Numbered from the stretch's first letter, positions 5,336-13,228 are shown. The stretch: DNA of 18,729 bases from an uncultured Lachnospiraceae bacterium (GCA_910580195.1 CAJTWA010000064.1:1-18729); one strand, 5' to 3'. Numbers and translations are program-made. Notes: a model not told the origin generated them from the sequence alone.

Positions 5336-6442
5336 ATGGATTATAAGATAGGAGTGATTTCCGGGGACGGCATTGGTCCGGAAATTGTAACAGAAGCAAA
5401 AAAAGTGCTGGACAAGGTAGGGGAGGTTTTCGGCCATAGCTTTTCCTATGAGGAAATCTTGATGGGCGGCGTGTCCATTGACGCTGCCGGGGTTCCATTG
5501 ACGGATGAAGCCATTGCGCAGGCAAAATCATCCGATGCAGTGCTGATGGGTTCCATCGGGGGGAACACAAGCACCTCCCCATGGTACAAGCTGCCGCCGG
5601 ACTTAAGGCCGGAAGCAGGGCTTTTGAAGCTGCGCAAATCCTTAAACCTGTTTGCCAACTTAAGGCCCGCCTATCTATACGAAGAACTGAAAGAAGCGTG
5701 CCCCCTGCGGGACGACATCATCGGCGAAGGGTTTGACATGATGATTATGCGGGAGCTGACCGGGGGGCTGTATTTCGGGGACCGGGTGACAGAAGAACGG
5801 GACGGGGTAATGACAGCGGTTGATACCCTTACTTATAACGAGCATGAAATCCGCCGGATTGCAAAGCGCGGTTTTGACATTGCAAGGAAGCGCCGGAAAA
5901 AAGTAACCAGCGTGGACAAGGCAAATGTGCTGGATTCCTCAAGGCTTTGGCGGAAAGTTGTGGAAGAAGTGGCAAAAGAGTACCCAGACGTGGTGCTGGA
6001 GCATATGCTGGTAGATAACTGCGCCATGCAGTTAGTAAAAGACCCAAGGCAGTTCGACGTGATTTTGACCGAGAACATGTTCGGCGATATCTTATCGGAT
6101 GAAGCAAGCATGGTGACAGGCTCCATCGGGATGCTTTCCTCCGCCAGCTTAAACGATACCAAGTTTGGCCTGTATGAGCCAAGCGGCGGCTCTGCGCCGG
6201 ATATTGCCGGGAAAGGGATTGCCAACCCAATCGCCACCATCTTAAGCGCGGCAATGCTCCTTCGGTATTCCTTTGATTTGGACAAAGAAGCGGACGCCGT
6301 GGAATCTGCCGTAAAACAAGTGCTGAAGGAAGGCTACCGCACCATCGACATTATGCCGCAGGAAGAAGGGAAAAAATCTTCCGTTACCCAAGTTGGCACC
6401 GTGGAGATGGGCAGCCTGATTACTGAGAGAGTCATAAAATAA
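5336..6442 (+). CDS. leuB: 3-isopropylmalate dehydrogenase
   Basis: It oxidises and decarboxylates 3-isopropylmalate to 2-ketoisocaproate with NAD+, the third step of leucine synthesis. The 368-residue product begins with the nucleotide-site segment GVISGDGIGPEI (6-17) and has the leucine-pathway loop LRKSLNLFANLRP (99-111). MRELTGGLYFG (138-148) distinguishes LeuB from isocitrate dehydrogenase. The catalytic pair is Tyr146 and Lys195 (in SVDKANVL). The metal-site aspartates are Asp227, Asp251 and Asp255 (VDNCAMQ and FGDILSDEAS). The start has GGGAGG upstream. ilvB follows after 75 bp, which suggests one transcript. leuA, leuC, leuD and ilvD are absent from the window. Confidence 0.97.
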   Translation: MDYKIGVISGDGIGPEIVTEAKKVLDKVGEVFGHSFSYEEILMGGVSIDAAGVPLTDEAIAQAKSSDAVLMGSIGGNTSTSPWYKLPPDLRPEAGLLKLRKSLNLFANLRPAYLYEELKEACPLRDDIIGEGFDMMIMRELTGGLYFGDRVTEERDGVMTAVDTLTYNEHEIRRIAKRGFDIARKRRKKVTSVDKANVLDSSRLWRKVVEEVAKEYPDVVLEHMLVDNCAMQLVKDPRQFDVILTENMFGDILSDEASMVTGSIGMLSSASLNDTKFGLYEPSGGSAPDIAGKGIANPIATILSAAMLLRYSFDLDKEADAVESAVKQVLKEGYRTIDIMPQEEGKKSSVTQVGTVEMGSLITERVIK

Positions 6443-6475
6443 CAAATACCAACTCAGATGTAAAAAAGAACCGAC

Positions 6476-6499
6476 GGGCGCTGGCAGATGCCAATGCCC
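6476..6499 (+). other. Intercistronic hairpin between leuB and ilvB
   Basis: GGGCGCTGGCA (6476-6486) pairs with TGCCAATGCCC (6489-6499) with one mismatch and one G-U pair. It lies just upstream of the ilvB ribosome binding site (about 6505-6512) and has no T-run, so it looks like an mRNA stability or spacing element. Confidence 0.35.
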
Positions 6500-6517
6500 A
6501 GAAAGAGAGGAGAAAAT

Positions 6518-8218
6518 ATGCAGCTGACAGGAGCGCAGATTGTCATTGAATGTCTGAAAGAGCAAGGCGTGGATACTGTCTTTGGCTACCCGGGAGGGGC
6601 CATTTTAAATGTATATGATGAGCTATACCTGCACAGCCATGAAATCCGCCATGTGCTGACCTCCCACGAACAAGGGGCAAGCCACGCGGCGGACGGGTAT
6701 GCCCGGTCCACCGGGAAGGTAGGGGTCTGCTTTGCCACCTCAGGGCCCGGGGCTACCAACCTTGTGACGGGGATTGCCACCGCGTACATGGACTCCGTCC
6801 CCATGGTAGCCATCACCTGCAACGTAGGCGTATCCCTGCTTGGGAAGGACAGTTTTCAGGAAATCGACATTGCAGGCATCACGACCCCTATCACCAAGCA
6901 CAATTTTATCGTAAAAGACGTAGGGAAGCTGGCGGAAACCATACGCCGCGCCTTCCGCATTGCCCAGAAAGGGAGGCCAGGCCCCGTCCTTGTGGATATC
7001 CCAAAGGACGTGACGGCCAACAAGGCGGAATTTGCCCCAGTCCCCATAGAAAAAGAAAAACGCTGCTACGAGGATATCACGGAAGAAGCCTTGGGGCAGG
7101 CCGTGGAAATGATTGAGAAAGCAAAGAAGCCCTACCTGTTCGTAGGGGGCGGGGCAGTCATTTCCGGAGCCAGCGAAGAACTGCTGGAATTTGTAGAAAA
7201 AGTGCAGGCGCCAGTGGCCGACTCCCTGATGGGGAAAGGAGCCTTTGACGGGAACCACAGCCTTTACACCGGGATGCTGGGGATGCACGGGACGAAAACG
7301 TCCAATTATGGCGTCAGCGAGTGCGACCTCCTGATTGCGGTAGGCGTCAGGTTCAGCGACCGTGTCACCGGCAACGCCAAGAAATTTGCCCCCCATGGGA
7401 AAATCCTGCAGTTTGACATAGACCCGGCAGAAATCAATAAAAATATCGTGACAGACGCCCATATCATCGGGGACATCAAGGAAATCTTAATCCGCTTAAA
7501 CCAAAAACTCACCCAGCAGGACCACACGGAATGGATCCAGAAAATCATGGAGTACAAGGAAAAATTCCCCTTGAAATACCATGAGGAAGGCTTAAGCGGC
7601 CCCTACTTAATCGAAGAAATTTACCGCCAGACAAAGGGCGACGCCATACTGGTGACGGAGGTAGGGCAGCATCAGATGTGGGCGGCACAGTTCTATAAAT
7701 TCAAGAAGCCGCGTACATTGATTACATCAGGGGGCCTTGGGACCATGGGCTATGGCCTTGGGGCAGCCATCGGGGCGCAGATGGCAAACCCGGGGAAACG
7801 CGTCATCAACATTGCCGGGGACGGGTGTTTCCGCATGAACATGAATGAGGTTGCCACGGCAGTGCGCCAGAAGCTGCCTTTAATCCAAGTAGTGGTAAAT
7901 AACCATGTGCTGGGGATGGTGCGCCAGTGGCAGGATTTGTTTTATAAGCAGCATTATTCTGCAACTGTACTCAACGACAGCGTAGATTTTGTAAAGCTGG
8001 CAGAAGCCCTTGGGGCCAAAGGCATCCGTGCCGCAACAAGGGAGGAATTTTGCCAAGCCTTTGCCAAGGCATTGGAAAGCAAGACGCCCGTTGTCATTGA
8101 CTGTATGGTAGGCAGTGATGATAAAGTGTGGCCCATGGTAGCGCCAGGGGCGGCAATTAGCGAAGTGTTTAGTGAAGAAGACATCAAAGAGGAGGAAAAC
8201 AATGAGCAGAGTGTATAA
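6518..8218 (+). CDS. ilvB: Acetolactate synthase, large (catalytic) subunit
   Basis: A thiamine-diphosphate enzyme that joins two pyruvates, or pyruvate and 2-ketobutyrate, in the first common step of valine, leucine and isoleucine synthesis. The 566-residue product has the catalytic Glu51 (LTSHEQGASHAADGYAR), a TSGPGATN segment, VRFSDRVTGN in the middle domain, and the ThDP/Mg site GDG (434-436) with NN (461-462), followed by HVLGMVRQWQDLFY. These are features of the anabolic FAD-containing enzyme rather than the catabolic AlsS type. The ATG at 6518 is chosen over 6488 because GAGAGGAG precedes it and homologues begin MQLTGAQ. The regulatory subunit gene ilvN is not adjacent, so feedback control depends on a gene elsewhere. 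The last 17 bases overlap serC. Confidence 0.95.
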   Translation: MQLTGAQIVIECLKEQGVDTVFGYPGGAILNVYDELYLHSHEIRHVLTSHEQGASHAADGYARSTGKVGVCFATSGPGATNLVTGIATAYMDSVPMVAITCNVGVSLLGKDSFQEIDIAGITTPITKHNFIVKDVGKLAETIRRAFRIAQKGRPGPVLVDIPKDVTANKAEFAPVPIEKEKRCYEDITEEALGQAVEMIEKAKKPYLFVGGGAVISGASEELLEFVEKVQAPVADSLMGKGAFDGNHSLYTGMLGMHGTKTSNYGVSECDLLIAVGVRFSDRVTGNAKKFAPHGKILQFDIDPAEINKNIVTDAHIIGDIKEILIRLNQKLTQQDHTEWIQKIMEYKEKFPLKYHEEGLSGPYLIEEIYRQTKGDAILVTEVGQHQMWAAQFYKFKKPRTLITSGGLGTMGYGLGAAIGAQMANPGKRVINIAGDGCFRMNMNEVATAVRQKLPLIQVVVNNHVLGMVRQWQDLFYKQHYSATVLNDSVDFVKLAEALGAKGIRAATREEFCQAFAKALESKTPVVIDCMVGSDDKVWPMVAPGAAISEVFSEEDIKEEENNEQSV

Positions 8219-9284
8219 TTTTTCCGCAGGGCCGGCTGTCTTGCCAGAGGAAGTTTTGCGTGAGGCAGCAGAGGAAATGCTGGATTACAAAGGGAGCGGC
8301 ATGTCCGTCATGGAGATGAGCCACCGCTCCAAGGTATATGACGGGATTATCAAGGCGGCAGAAGCAGACCTGCGGGAGCTGATGGATATTCCGGACAACT
8401 ATAAGGTACTGTTTTTGCAGGGCGGGGCATCCCAGCAGTTTGCCATGATCCCCATGAACCTGATGAAAAACAAAAAAGCAGCTTATATCGTGACTGGGCA
8501 GTGGGCGAAGAAAGCATACCAAGAAGCCCAGAATTACGGGGAAGCCGTAAAGGTAGCTTCTTCCGAGGATGAAACATTTTCCTACATCCCGGACTGCTCC
8601 GATTTGGATATCCCGGAAGATGCAGATTATGTGTATATCTGTGAAAACAATACCATTTATGGGACGAAATATAAAACGCTGCCTAACACCAAAGGCCATA
8701 CCTTAGTGGCAGACGTGTCCTCCTGCTTTTTGTCCGAGCCGGTGGACGTGTCAAAATATGGGATTATTTACGGCGGCGTCCAGAAAAATATCGGCCCTGC
8801 CGGGGTAGTGATTGTGATAATTCGGGAGGATTTAATTACCGAGGACACCTTGCCGGGCACCCCAACCATGCTCAAATATAAGACCCATGCAGACGCAGGG
8901 TCCCTTTACAATACGCCCCCGGCATACGGCATTTATATCTGCGGGAAGGTGTTCCAGTGGCTGAAAAAGCAGGGCGGCCTCGCTGCCATGAAGCAGCGCA
9001 ACGAGGAAAAAGCCAAAATCCTGTATGATTTCTTAGACGGGAGCAAGATGTTCCGCGGGACTGTGCGCAAGGAGGACCGTTCCCTGATGAACGTGCCTTT
9101 CATCACCGGGGATCAGGATTTAGACGCCAAATTTGTCAAAGAGGCAGAAGCGGCAGGCTTTGTGAACCTGAAGGGCCACAGGACCGTAGGCGGCATGCGG
9201 GCAAGCATTTACAACGCGATGCCCAAGGAAGGCGTGGAGCAATTAGTGGCATTTATGAAAAAATTTGAAGCGGAAAACCAATAG
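8202..9284 (+). CDS. serC: Phosphoserine aminotransferase
   Basis: A PLP enzyme that transfers the amino group of glutamate to 3-phosphohydroxypyruvate, the second step of serine synthesis. The 360-residue product starts RVYNFSAGPAVLPEEVL and has LFLQGGASQQFAMIPMN (70-86). The PLP lysine is Lys195 in GGVQKNIGPAG, with Asp171 in VADVSS contacting the cofactor. The frame is open to 8172, but the ATG at 8202 fits the family start and has AGGAGG at 8190-8195 inside ilvB. It overlaps the end of ilvB by 17 bp in another frame, so translational coupling is likely. Its last codons (FEAENQ and TAG) are the first unit of a 39-bp tandem array. serA follows, giving both enzymes in one probable operon. 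Confidence 0.97.
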   Translation: MSRVYNFSAGPAVLPEEVLREAAEEMLDYKGSGMSVMEMSHRSKVYDGIIKAAEADLRELMDIPDNYKVLFLQGGASQQFAMIPMNLMKNKKAAYIVTGQWAKKAYQEAQNYGEAVKVASSEDETFSYIPDCSDLDIPEDADYVYICENNTIYGTKYKTLPNTKGHTLVADVSSCFLSEPVDVSKYGIIYGGVQKNIGPAGVVIVIIREDLITEDTLPGTPTMLKYKTHADAGSLYNTPPAYGIYICGKVFQWLKKQGGLAAMKQRNEEKAKILYDFLDGSKMFRGTVRKEDRSLMNVPFITGDQDLDAKFVKEAEAAGFVNLKGHRTVGGMRASIYNAMPKEGVEQLVAFMKKFEAENQ

Positions 9285-9416
9285 GCTTGCTTCAATAAAC
9301 CATTTGAAGCGGAGAACCAATAGGCTTGCTTCAATGGGCCATTTGAAGCGGAGAACAAATAGGCTTGCTTCAATGGACCATTTGAAGCGGAAAATGAAAA
9401 GGTTTGCTTAAAGTGA
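9263..9416 (+). repeat. Four tandem 39-bp units seeded by the serC 3' end
   Basis: Units begin ATTTGAAGCGGA at 9263, 9302, 9341 and 9380. The spacing is exactly 39 bp, so all stay in the serC frame. Units one to three each contain a TAG at the same place (9282-9284, 9321-9323, 9360-9362); unit four has AAG there and the frame ends at TGA 9414-9416. In units one to three TTGAAGC can pair with the downstream GCTTCAA, making a row of small stem-loops between serC and serA. There are no unique spacers, so this is not a CRISPR array. Confidence 0.9.
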
Positions 9417-9436
9417 AACGAAAGGAATGTATTAAA

Positions 9437-10600
9437 ATGTTCAGATATCATTGCTTAAACCCCATTGCAAATGTGGGCTTGGATTTATTCAGCCAAGAAT
9501 ACCAGAAAACAGACGACATAAACGAAGCGCAGGCCGTGCTGGTAAGGAGCGCAGCCATGCATGGCATGGAATTTCCAGAAAGCCTCTGCGCCGTGGCCCG
9601 CGCCGGGGCAGGGGTGAACAATATCCCCTTAGAAAAGTGCGCAGAACAGGGCATTGTGGTATTTAATACCCCCGGGGCCAACGCCAACGGCGTAAAGGAG
9701 CTGGTATTTGCAGGGATGCTCCTTGCCTCCCGTGACATTACCGGGGGCATTAACTGGGTGCTGGAGCACCAAGGCAGCGAAACTATCAGCAAGGATGCGG
9801 AGAAAGCCAAGAAAGCATTTGCAGGCTGTGAGATTTCCGGCAAAAAATTAGGCGTCATCGGCCTTGGGGCCATCGGCGTGAAGGTAGCAAATGCCGCAAC
9901 CCATCTGGGCATGGAAGTGTACGGCTACGACCCCTTCATTTCCGTCAACGCCGCATGGAGCCTTTCCCGGAATGTAAAGCACATCAGCAACGTGGAAGAC
10001 ATTTACCGGGAGTGCGACTACATTACCATCCATGTGCCTTTAATGGACAGCACCAAGAAAATGCTGGGCAAAGAAACCTTTGAAATGATGAAGGACGGGG
10101 TAGTCGTCCTGAATTTTGCAAGGGATCTGCTGGTGGATGAGGAGGAAATCTTAAAAGCCATCGCAGCCGGGAAAGTGAAGAAGTACGTATCTGATTTCCC
10201 AACAGCAATTACCGCTGGGCAGGAAGGGTGCATTGTCATCCCGCACCTTGGGGCTTCTACCGAGGAATCCGAGGACAACTGCGCCATGATGGCAGTGGAA
10301 GAAGTGATCGATTATTTAGAAAACGGGAACATCCGCAATTCCGTGAATTTCCCAAGATGCGACATGGGCGTCTGCTCCGGCGCAGGCCGCATAGCAATCC
10401 TCCACAAAAATGTAAAGGGGATTATCGGGAAATACACGGCGGTCATGGGGGAGAACAACATCAATATTTCCGATATGACGAACAAGAGCCGGGGGGATTT
10501 TGCATATTCCCTGCTGGATATCGACTCCCCAGTGACAGAAGCAGCCATTGGGCAGCTAAAGCAGATTGACAGCGTGCTGCGGGTGCGGGTCATTAAATAA
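9437..10600 (+). CDS. serA: D-3-phosphoglycerate dehydrogenase with C-terminal ACT domain
   Basis: It oxidises 3-phosphoglycerate to 3-phosphohydroxypyruvate, the first step of serine synthesis and the substrate supply for SerC just upstream. The 387-residue product has the NAD-binding motif GVIGLGAIGVKVA (139-151), the active-site Arg229 (VLNFARD) and His270 (IPHLGASTEES). A C-terminal ACT domain (about 318-387, NINISDMTNKS and DFAYSLLDID) usually senses serine. The segment normally holding the catalytic acid reads SDFPTAIT and is less typical, as in the short clostridial SerA group. The ATG at 9437 is preferred to an upstream TTG at 9404 because AAAGGA precedes it and the extra residues look non-native. 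Its final codons are duplicated downstream. Confidence 0.95.
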   Translation: MFRYHCLNPIANVGLDLFSQEYQKTDDINEAQAVLVRSAAMHGMEFPESLCAVARAGAGVNNIPLEKCAEQGIVVFNTPGANANGVKELVFAGMLLASRDITGGINWVLEHQGSETISKDAEKAKKAFAGCEISGKKLGVIGLGAIGVKVANAATHLGMEVYGYDPFISVNAAWSLSRNVKHISNVEDIYRECDYITIHVPLMDSTKKMLGKETFEMMKDGVVVLNFARDLLVDEEEILKAIAAGKVKKYVSDFPTAITAGQEGCIVIPHLGASTEESEDNCAMMAVEEVIDYLENGNIRNSVNFPRCDMGVCSGAGRIAILHKNVKGIIGKYTAVMGENNINISDMTNKSRGDFAYSLLDIDSPVTEAAIGQLKQIDSVLRVRVIK

Positions 10601-10661
10601 ATCCCAGTGGCAGAAGCAGATTAACAGCGTGCTGCGGGTGCGGGTTATTAAATAAATCCCA
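10559..10661 (+). repeat. 48-bp duplication of the serA 3' end
   Basis: Positions 10559-10606 cover the last 13 sense codons, TAA and six bases. They recur at 10614-10661 with two substitutions. The offset is 55 bp, so the second copy is out of frame and untranslated. Confidence 0.9.
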
Positions 10662-10702
10662 ACAGGGCAGCCCGGAGCGGACTTTTTCTTTTTCAATAGA
10701 CA

Positions 10703-10759
10703 GGCAGCCCAGGTTAGCCCTTGCCCAGTTTGTGTGGGGAAGGGCTAACCTGGGCTGCC
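10703..10759. terminator. Long perfect hairpin between convergent serA and the HD-domain gene
   Basis: GGCAGCCCAGGTTAGCCCTT (10703-10722) has its exact complement at 10740-10759. The 17-nt loop can extend by three further C-G pairs after one mismatch. It stands between two convergent genes, so a bidirectional transcription block is plausible. There is no T-run next to it, and it overlaps the repeat element copy B. Confidence 0.55.
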
Positions 10760-10796
10760 GTCCGGTTCCAAGGGTTTCCACATTAACATTGCCCGC
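10703..10796. repeat. Dispersed intergenic element, copy B
   Basis: It shares 10721-10746 and 10755-10796 with copy A near the left edge of the window (17-42 and 81-121). It lies 34 bp beyond the stop of the minus-strand HD-domain gene, just as copy A lies 15 bp beyond aroC. Copy B carries the 20-bp stem described separately; copy A lacks it. Confidence 0.6.
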
Positions 10797-10830
10797 TGTA
10801 GTACTGGGAACTCTTTCTGGCAGCTTGCAG

Positions 10831-12102
10831 TCAGAACTTATATTTTGCATTGTAATTGAGGAGCACCGTGTTCATATAATGGTATTCGTCCATCATATGG
10901 TGGTAAGCCAGGTCAACGGAAACACAGTCAGACTGCGTCTTGCCGATAATCTGGCGCAGGTATTTCTCAAGGGCCTGGAGGATGGTGTCATCCATATTGC
11001 ACCGCTGGTATTTGTCCCTTAAATATTCCGTCAGCCCCGGGTGGTGGGAGAGCTCCATGTCATGGGCAAGGATATTACTGAGCACATAGGAGAGCGCAAC
11101 AATCTCAGCCGATGGGGCAGGGGTGTGGGACAGCGGCTGGTTTTTGGACCAACATCCCAGAATCAGGAATGATTCGTCTATGATTTTAATAATCTGTGCA
11201 TCTACTGCGCCGGACAGGATTTCCTTTGTGGTGTCCTGCGTGGAGCTTTGGTACAATTCATTGAGGTAAGCATTGTAATCGTCCGTGCTGGTTATGTCGG
11301 ATGGGATAGCCACTTTCCCGATATTGTGGAGCATGGCAGCCAATTGTATGGCCTTGCAGGTGGCAGGGGCCAGATGCAGGATGTTCGAGAAGCTCTCGCT
11401 CAGATGCACGGCATAGCTGGTATGGAGCGCCGTGTATTCATTCCGGAAATCCACAGAAAAAATAAATGCCATAAGATATTTATGTATCTGGTCTTCATTC
11501 AGTATGACATCTTCCCTTGCATAATGCCAAAGCTCCTCCTGATAGGAGCCGTCTTTAATTTTCCCAAGGATCTGGTATTTCCTGTCTGCATCCTTGAACC
11601 AGCGGATATTAGCGGCAGAAAAAATGGTTTCGCTGTACCGGTCCTGGAACGAGTCCGGGCAGTCCTGATGGTTCACCACGCAGAAAATATCAATCCGGTC
11701 CGCAAGGTAAATCAGCCTTGCCATGTCCCTGTGGTAATTCCCAATGGGAGCCGGGTAATACTGTGCATTGCAATGGTGGTGGTAAAGGATGACGTCCGCA
11801 TATTCCGGAAGGGGCGAAAAATTCTGGAACAGAAGGTATCCGAACACAGAATGTTCCATAGAATCATTCATGTCAAAGCTTAACATGGAATCAATTTCCT
11901 CTTCCTTATAGGCACCAATATCGTGAAGCAGACCCAGCATAAAAATGTCCTGTTTCTCCTGTTTGGTGTAATAACTCGTGTCTGCAAGCATTTTCATCAG
12001 AATATATGCAACACGCTCCCCATGGTTGATTAGGCGTGGATCTAAATGCCGGAATGAGTGGCAAATGACGTCCACGATGCTGATAAGTTGAGAACCGCCC
12101 AT
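10831..12102 (-). CDS. HD-domain protein with two HD-like segments
   Basis: A 423-residue protein related to HD and HD-GYP metal-dependent phosphohydrolases. The first segment has His27, LLHDIGAYKEE with His60-Asp61, EHSVFGYLLF, a His cluster ILYHHHCN (106-112) and ARLIYLADRIDIF with Asp135, a nearly full HD metal site but without the GYP triplet. A second segment has His227, His233 and LHNIGKVAIP (259-268), where Asn replaces the HD aspartate, so it is probably degenerate. Cyclic-di-GMP or nucleotide hydrolysis is possible but unproven. No signal peptide, membrane helix or receiver domain is seen. The ATG at 12102 is preferred to 12108 because GGAGG at 12110-12114 is six to seven bases from it but too close to the other. 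A consensus promoter precedes it. Confidence 0.8.
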   Translation of the reverse strand: MGGSQLISIVDVICHSFRHLDPRLINHGERVAYILMKMLADTSYYTKQEKQDIFMLGLLHDIGAYKEEEIDSMLSFDMNDSMEHSVFGYLLFQNFSPLPEYADVILYHHHCNAQYYPAPIGNYHRDMARLIYLADRIDIFCVVNHQDCPDSFQDRYSETIFSAANIRWFKDADRKYQILGKIKDGSYQEELWHYAREDVILNEDQIHKYLMAFIFSVDFRNEYTALHTSYAVHLSESFSNILHLAPATCKAIQLAAMLHNIGKVAIPSDITSTDDYNAYLNELYQSSTQDTTKEILSGAVDAQIIKIIDESFLILGCWSKNQPLSHTPAPSAEIVALSYVLSNILAHDMELSHHPGLTEYLRDKYQRCNMDDTILQALEKYLRQIIGKTQSDCVSVDLAYHHMMDEYHYMNTVLLNYNAKYKF

Positions 12103-12151
12103 ACACATACCTCCACTTCGTCGTTTGGTGTTTTCCTAAGCTGGAAAAATA

Positions 12152-12179
12152 TTGTTTGCCTTTATACCGTAAATATTAT
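12152..12179 (+). promoter_or_regulatory. Probable mscS promoter
   Basis: TTGTTT (12152-12157) and TATTAT (12174-12179) are 16 bp apart. An alternative is TTGCCT (12156-12161) with TACTAT (12179-12184) at 17 bp. Either would start transcription inside the opposing HD-gene promoter. Confidence 0.45.
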
Positions 12180-12185
12180 ACTATA

Positions 12186-12214
12186 ATTATAGTGAATTTA
12201 AGGCTGGGTGTCAA
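12186..12214 (-). promoter_or_regulatory. Consensus SigA promoter for the HD-domain gene
   Basis: Read on the minus strand, TTGACA (12209-12214) and TATAAT (12186-12191) are both perfect and 17 bp apart. The transcript would begin near 12179 and carry a leader of about 77 nt. Confidence 0.85.
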
Positions 12215-12313
12215 CAGGAATGGAGGCGCAGTTCCGGGAACCGCAGGCCAATTGCTGCAATTTCTGCCCACACCAGATTTTATAATGCAATACGTCAAAG
12301 AAGGAGAACCAAC

Positions 12314-13228
12314 ATGCATTTGCCCAACACAGGAAAACATTTCCCAATCCTTGCAGACGGCCTTACCGGCAGCCTCGCCGAGCTGCAGGAACTGGAAAAA
12401 GTTACAGAACCGGGGTTCCTTGGAACCTACCTAAAAGGGATCACCCCCTATTTTACAAATTTCGCAATCCGTGCCGCCATTGCAGCCCTGATCTATCTGG
12501 CCGGAAGGAAAATCATAAAATGGCTCCGCAGGATGCTGCGCCGGGCCTTGGAGCGTTCCGGCACAGACCAAGGGGTACAGCAGTTCCTAGACTCGGCCAC
12601 GAAAATCACCCTGAATTTTATCCTTGTAATCGCAGTTGTCAACCAGCTTGGGGTAGAAACCTCCTCGGTAGTGGCAGTCCTTGGCTCCGCCGGGCTTACC
12701 TTGGGGCTTGCCCTGCAGGGGAGCCTGTCCAACTTTGCTGGAGGGGTGCTGATTTTACTGTTTAAACCCTTTAAAGTAGGGGACTATATTATTGAAGATA
12801 CCCATGGGAACGAAGGGACAGTTTCGGAAATCATGATTTTTTACACGAAGCTGTCAACGTCAGATAACCGGACGGCGATTATCCCAAACGGCATATTGGC
12901 AAATTCCAGCCTGACCAACGTGACCCAGCAGGACAAGCGCAGGCTGGACGTGTATGTAGGGATATCCTATGATGCAGATTTACAGAAGGCAAAAGAAATC
13001 CTAACAGGCCTGCTGGACAAGGAAGAAGCCGTGCTGAAGGAAGAAGGGGTTTCGGTGTTTGTAGATGCGCTGGAGGACAGCAGCGTCAGGCTTGGGTGCC
13101 GCCTTTGGGTAGCAACCGGGGATTACTGGCAAGCCAAGTGGCGGCTCAATGAAAAGATTAAAGAATCCTTTGACGCAAACCACATTGAAATCCCTTATAA
13201 CCAGCTTGCAGTTACGGTAAAAAAATAA
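12314..13228 (+). CDS. mscS: Small-conductance mechanosensitive channel, MscS family
   Basis: A membrane channel that opens under tension to release solutes during hypo-osmotic shock. The 304-residue protein has membrane helices at about 48-64 and 95-113, and a pore-lining third helix at about 117-145 with the Gly/Ala pattern SAGLTLGLALQGSLSNFAGG. The MscS beta-domain start FKVGDYI follows, then the cytoplasmic vestibule with TAIIPNG and a C-terminal alpha/beta domain. Topology and length match standard three-helix MscS proteins. The start at 12314 has AAGGAG nearby. It is divergent from the HD-domain gene and shares its control region. The last codons are duplicated downstream. Confidence 0.93.
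   Translation: MHLPNTGKHFPILADGLTGSLAELQELEKVTEPGFLGTYLKGITPYFTNFAIRAAIAALIYLAGRKIIKWLRRMLRRALERSGTDQGVQQFLDSATKITLNFILVIAVVNQLGVETSSVVAVLGSAGLTLGLALQGSLSNFAGGVLILLFKPFKVGDYIIEDTHGNEGTVSEIMIFYTKLSTSDNRTAIIPNGILANSSLTNVTQQDKRRLDVYVGISYDADLQKAKEILTGLLDKEEAVLKEEGVSVFVDALEDSSVRLGCRLWVATGDYWQAKWRLNEKIKESFDANHIEIPYNQLAVTVKK

Noticed and set aside
6740..7462. 240-codon frame opposite ilvB
   Set aside because: Shadow of a conserved enzyme gene with no ribosome binding site or motif.
9263..9416. CRISPR array
   Set aside because: Units are directly adjacent with no unique spacers, and the repeat is coding sequence of serC. No cas genes are nearby.
9209..9451. 80-codon minus-strand frame with 13-residue repeats over the serC array
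   Set aside because: The repeats follow from the 39-bp DNA period; the frame is antisense to serC and to the start of serA, with no independent start signals.
10593..10850. 85-codon minus-strand frame between serA and the HD gene
   Set aside because: It is made of the intergenic element, the long hairpin and the duplicated serA end. The related copy A does not keep a comparable intact frame.
11248..11883. 211-codon frame opposite the HD-domain gene
   Set aside because: Antisense to a gene with a consensus promoter and conserved HD motifs; its translation has no recognisable domain.
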